From positions 1 to 6,225 of the forward strand of contig PWQB01000098.1 of the NCBI GenBank assembly GCA_003556955.1: a stretch of 6,225 nucleotides of DNA, in the 5' to 3' direction. Positions 5,025-6,225 of the stretch are shown piece after piece. A model generated the notes under the pieces. That model had not been told where the DNA came from. It made no database searches and saw only the letters and a program-made list of their open reading frames with translations. The position numbers and the translations under genes are program-made. How positions within the stretch are numbered: the first letter of the stretch is position 1; every line of letters starts with the position of its first letter. Source of the DNA: Nostocaceae cyanobacterium CSSed10_463m. Lineage in GTDB: Bacteria; Cyanobacteriota; Cyanobacteriia; Cyanobacteriales; Nostocaceae.

Positions 5025-5052
5025 AAACGAAGGCCTTCTGGCCTTCGTTTTT
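5025..5052 (+). terminator. Strong intrinsic terminator after precursor 4
   Basis: AAACGAAGGCC (5025-5035) pairs perfectly with GGCCTTCGTTT (5040-5050) around a TTCT loop, followed by a run of five Ts (5048-5052). It lies 88 bp after the precursor 4 stop. On the - strand the T-run is short, so it serves the convergent hydrolase gene less well. Confidence 0.92.
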
Positions 5053-5121
5053 GTCGATGCGGCAAAATTCCAATTTGATTTATGAAAAAATTAAGTATCG
5101 TAGTGGAATGACTATACAAGC

Positions 5122-5167
5122 TTGGGTTAAGCACAGCGCAACCCAACGCTGCCGATGATGTTGGGTT
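5122..5167. repeat. Dispersed repeat with alternating TTGGGTT / AACCCAA arms
   Basis: TTGGGTT (5122-5128), AACCCAA (5140-5146) and TTGGGTT (5161-5167) can form two mutually exclusive hairpins, because the middle arm pairs with either side. The surrounding CAGCGCAACCCAAC resembles a sequence often repeated between genes in Nostoc genomes (recollection, not searched). It lies between the convergent gene ends. Confidence 0.65.
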
Positions 5168-5200
5168 TCCTTACGTCAACTCAACCGACAATTTTTTCTT

Positions 5201-6091
5201 TTATAGAGCGTTCATCCAATCAAGTAAAATGGGATTGACTAACTCAGGTGCTTCATCTTGGGGGCAATGTCCCACTCCTTCTAAGGGGATAAATTTTAGG
5301 ACTTGCGGATAGTTGGCTAGTTCTCTACCCAAGTCGATTGGTTCCCAGGGGTCGGCTGTTCCCCAGAGAATAATGGCAGGACAAGATAGTAAGGGTAAAA
5401 GGTCTTCTGGTAGCGGCCCTGTAGAATAAGACGTAAATGCCAGAAACACCGCTACAGCGCCTGGGTCTTTTGCTGGTGCTGTGAGAATATCAACTAACTC
5501 CTCTGTGACTATCTCTGCATTGGCGTAGGCTTGGAGTAAAATCTTGCGGACTGTTTTCGGTTTAGCAACTTGATTGAAAAAAAACTGTCCTACTGGTTTG
5601 ATAGATAATATCCGTTGCAGAATCGGTGCGCCGAAGCGACGAGACCAAGGTAGGGTTTCTCGTTTGCGATCGTGCAGCAATCGTAATGAACAATTGAGTA
5701 AGGCTACTCCTAAAGCTATATCCGGGTTGCTGACTGCTGCTTGTAAGACCACAATACAACCTATGGAATTTCCTACTAAAAAAGCCGGTTCCCCCACTAC
5801 TTCCCGGCAAAAGTCCGCTAACTGTTCTCCCCATGTTTCTAAGGTGTAGTTCATTTCTACCCCCGGTTGAGGTTTAGCTGAACCGCCAAAGCCAATTAAA
5901 TCAATGGCATAAACACGGCAATTTTCTGCTAATGCGGGAATATTTTTGCGCCAGTGCCACCATGAGGCTCCAAAGCCATGTACAAGCACAACTGCGGGGC
6001 CATTAGTTCCTTGAGTCTGATAGGAGATGGGGAAACCTTGCCAATTCCATGTTTTGGCTGAGGTAAATGTGTTTGTGGAAGTTTTCATCAT
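5201..6091 (-). CDS. Alpha/beta-fold hydrolase
   Basis: A 296-residue serine-type alpha/beta hydrolase on the opposite strand, with normal length for the family. Counting from the ATG at 6091, it has the oxyanion-hole motif VLVHGFGASWWHW (His38-Gly-Phe-Gly), nucleophile Ser109 in GNSIGC, acid Asp247 in LWGTADPW and catalytic His275 in EGVGHCPQDEAP, so the triad is complete. The region between about 135 and 225 would be the lid. The substrate cannot be read from the sequence; related families include esterases, epoxide hydrolases and chlorophyll-side-chain hydrolases. The frame stays open to an ATG at 6181, but the extra 30 residues (MALSAAMPSGFTPRYAN...) are translated from a dispersed repeat. 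Homologous proteins, as I remember them, start near the ATGATG at 6091/6088, so the shorter form is chosen; either of these two ATGs may be used. Its convergent orientation suggests it is unrelated to the peptide export system. Confidence 0.9.
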   Translation of the reverse strand: MMKTSTNTFTSAKTWNWQGFPISYQTQGTNGPAVVLVHGFGASWWHWRKNIPALAENCRVYAIDLIGFGGSAKPQPGVEMNYTLETWGEQLADFCREVVGEPAFLVGNSIGCIVVLQAAVSNPDIALGVALLNCSLRLLHDRKRETLPWSRRFGAPILQRILSIKPVGQFFFNQVAKPKTVRKILLQAYANAEIVTEELVDILTAPAKDPGAVAVFLAFTSYSTGPLPEDLLPLLSCPAIILWGTADPWEPIDLGRELANYPQVLKFIPLEGVGHCPQDEAPELVNPILLDWMNAL

Positions 6092-6103
6092 AACTTTATG
6101 AAT

Positions 6104-6109
6104 ATTATA
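6104..6109 (-). promoter_or_regulatory. Possible -10 box (TATAAT) of the hydrolase gene
   Basis: On the - strand a perfect TATAAT lies 12 bp before the ATG at 6091. That would give a very short or absent 5' leader. The matching -35 position reads ACATAA, a poor hexamer, and the area is AT-rich, so this is tentative. No Shine-Dalgarno is visible before the ATG. Confidence 0.3.
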
Positions 6110-6129
6110 TAGGAATCCGGTTTGGTTTA

Positions 6130-6180
6130 TGTTCGCGTAGCGTGGCGTAAAGCCTGACGGCATAGCTGCGCTTAGAGCCA
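6130..6180. repeat. Dispersed repeat upstream of (and read into) the hydrolase
   Basis: The sequence from GTTCGCGTAGCGTGGCG to the GCATAGCTGCGC block is partly self-complementary (GCGTAGC against GCTGCGC with one wobble). It is of a type I recognise as widely repeated in Nostocales intergenic DNA (recollection). Translated on the - strand it gives MALSAAMPSG..., which explains the false N-terminal extension of the hydrolase frame. Confidence 0.6.
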
Positions 6181-6198
6181 TATTTACTCGTAGAGGTA

Positions 6199-6225
6199 GG
6201 GAACAGGGAACAGGGAACAGGGAAC
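6199..6225. repeat. Tandem heptamer GGGAACA array running off the window
   Basis: Three full GGGAACA units (6199-6219) and six bases of a fourth (6220-6225) reach the window end, so the true length is unknown. It is a second, different heptamer array of the STRR kind. Confidence 0.9.

Noticed and set aside
4764..5146. Two antisense open frames opposite precursor 4 and its terminator
   Set aside because: They cross a strong terminator hairpin and a dispersed repeat, and show no domain and no start signal.
5562..5849. Alternative frames on both strands within the hydrolase gene
   Set aside because: The hydrolase frame carries a full catalytic triad, and these have no recognisable content.

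Overview
The window looks like chromosome of a filamentous, probably heterocyst-forming cyanobacterium (Nostoc/Anabaena type). This rests on two exact HIP1 octamers (GCGATCGC), heptamer tandem repeats (ACGAATT, GGGAACA), other repeat elements of the kind scattered through Nostocales genomes, and protein sequences of cyanobacterial character. It is an inference from sequence style, without a search.

Layout on the + strand: (1) the C-terminal 200 residues of an HlyD-type membrane-fusion (adaptor) protein, cut by the window edge (1-603). (2) A 284-bp gap made largely of repeats (604-887). (3) A complete 722-residue peptidase-containing ABC transporter (PCAT; C39 peptidase, membrane domain, ATPase) at 888-3056. 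(4) Four small genes, at 3087-3404, 3659-3910, 4072-4332 and 4721-4936. Each encodes a 25-27 residue double-glycine leader of the form LSxExQxxx[AS]GG, joined to a completely different core peptide. The cores are Asn/Ser-rich, Arg/Asp/Phe hexad-repeat, Gly/Pro/Phe-rich and Gly/Trp-rich. (5) Convergent on the - strand, an alpha/beta hydrolase (5201-6091). Its upstream side is occupied by a dispersed repeat and a GGGAACA tandem repeat that runs off the window.

How it works together: the C39 domain should cut each precursor after Gly-Gly. The ATPase and membrane domain then move the freed core across the inner membrane, and the HlyD protein links the transporter to an outer-membrane channel (a TolC-like partner is not in the window). 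Hairpins suggest three transcription units: transporter plus precursor 1, ending at the hairpin at 3445-3479; precursors 2 and 3, ending at a terminator at 4425-4474; and precursor 4, ending at a strong terminator at 5025-5052. Precursors 2 and 4 share a 15-bp upstream motif that could be a promoter element; precursor 3 lacks it.

No modification enzyme (LanM, YcaO, radical SAM or similar) or immunity gene is visible, and none of the core peptides contains cysteine. The products may therefore be unmodified secreted peptides. Their function cannot be read from the sequence; bacteriocin-like activity is one hypothesis, and an extracellular matrix or signalling role is another.
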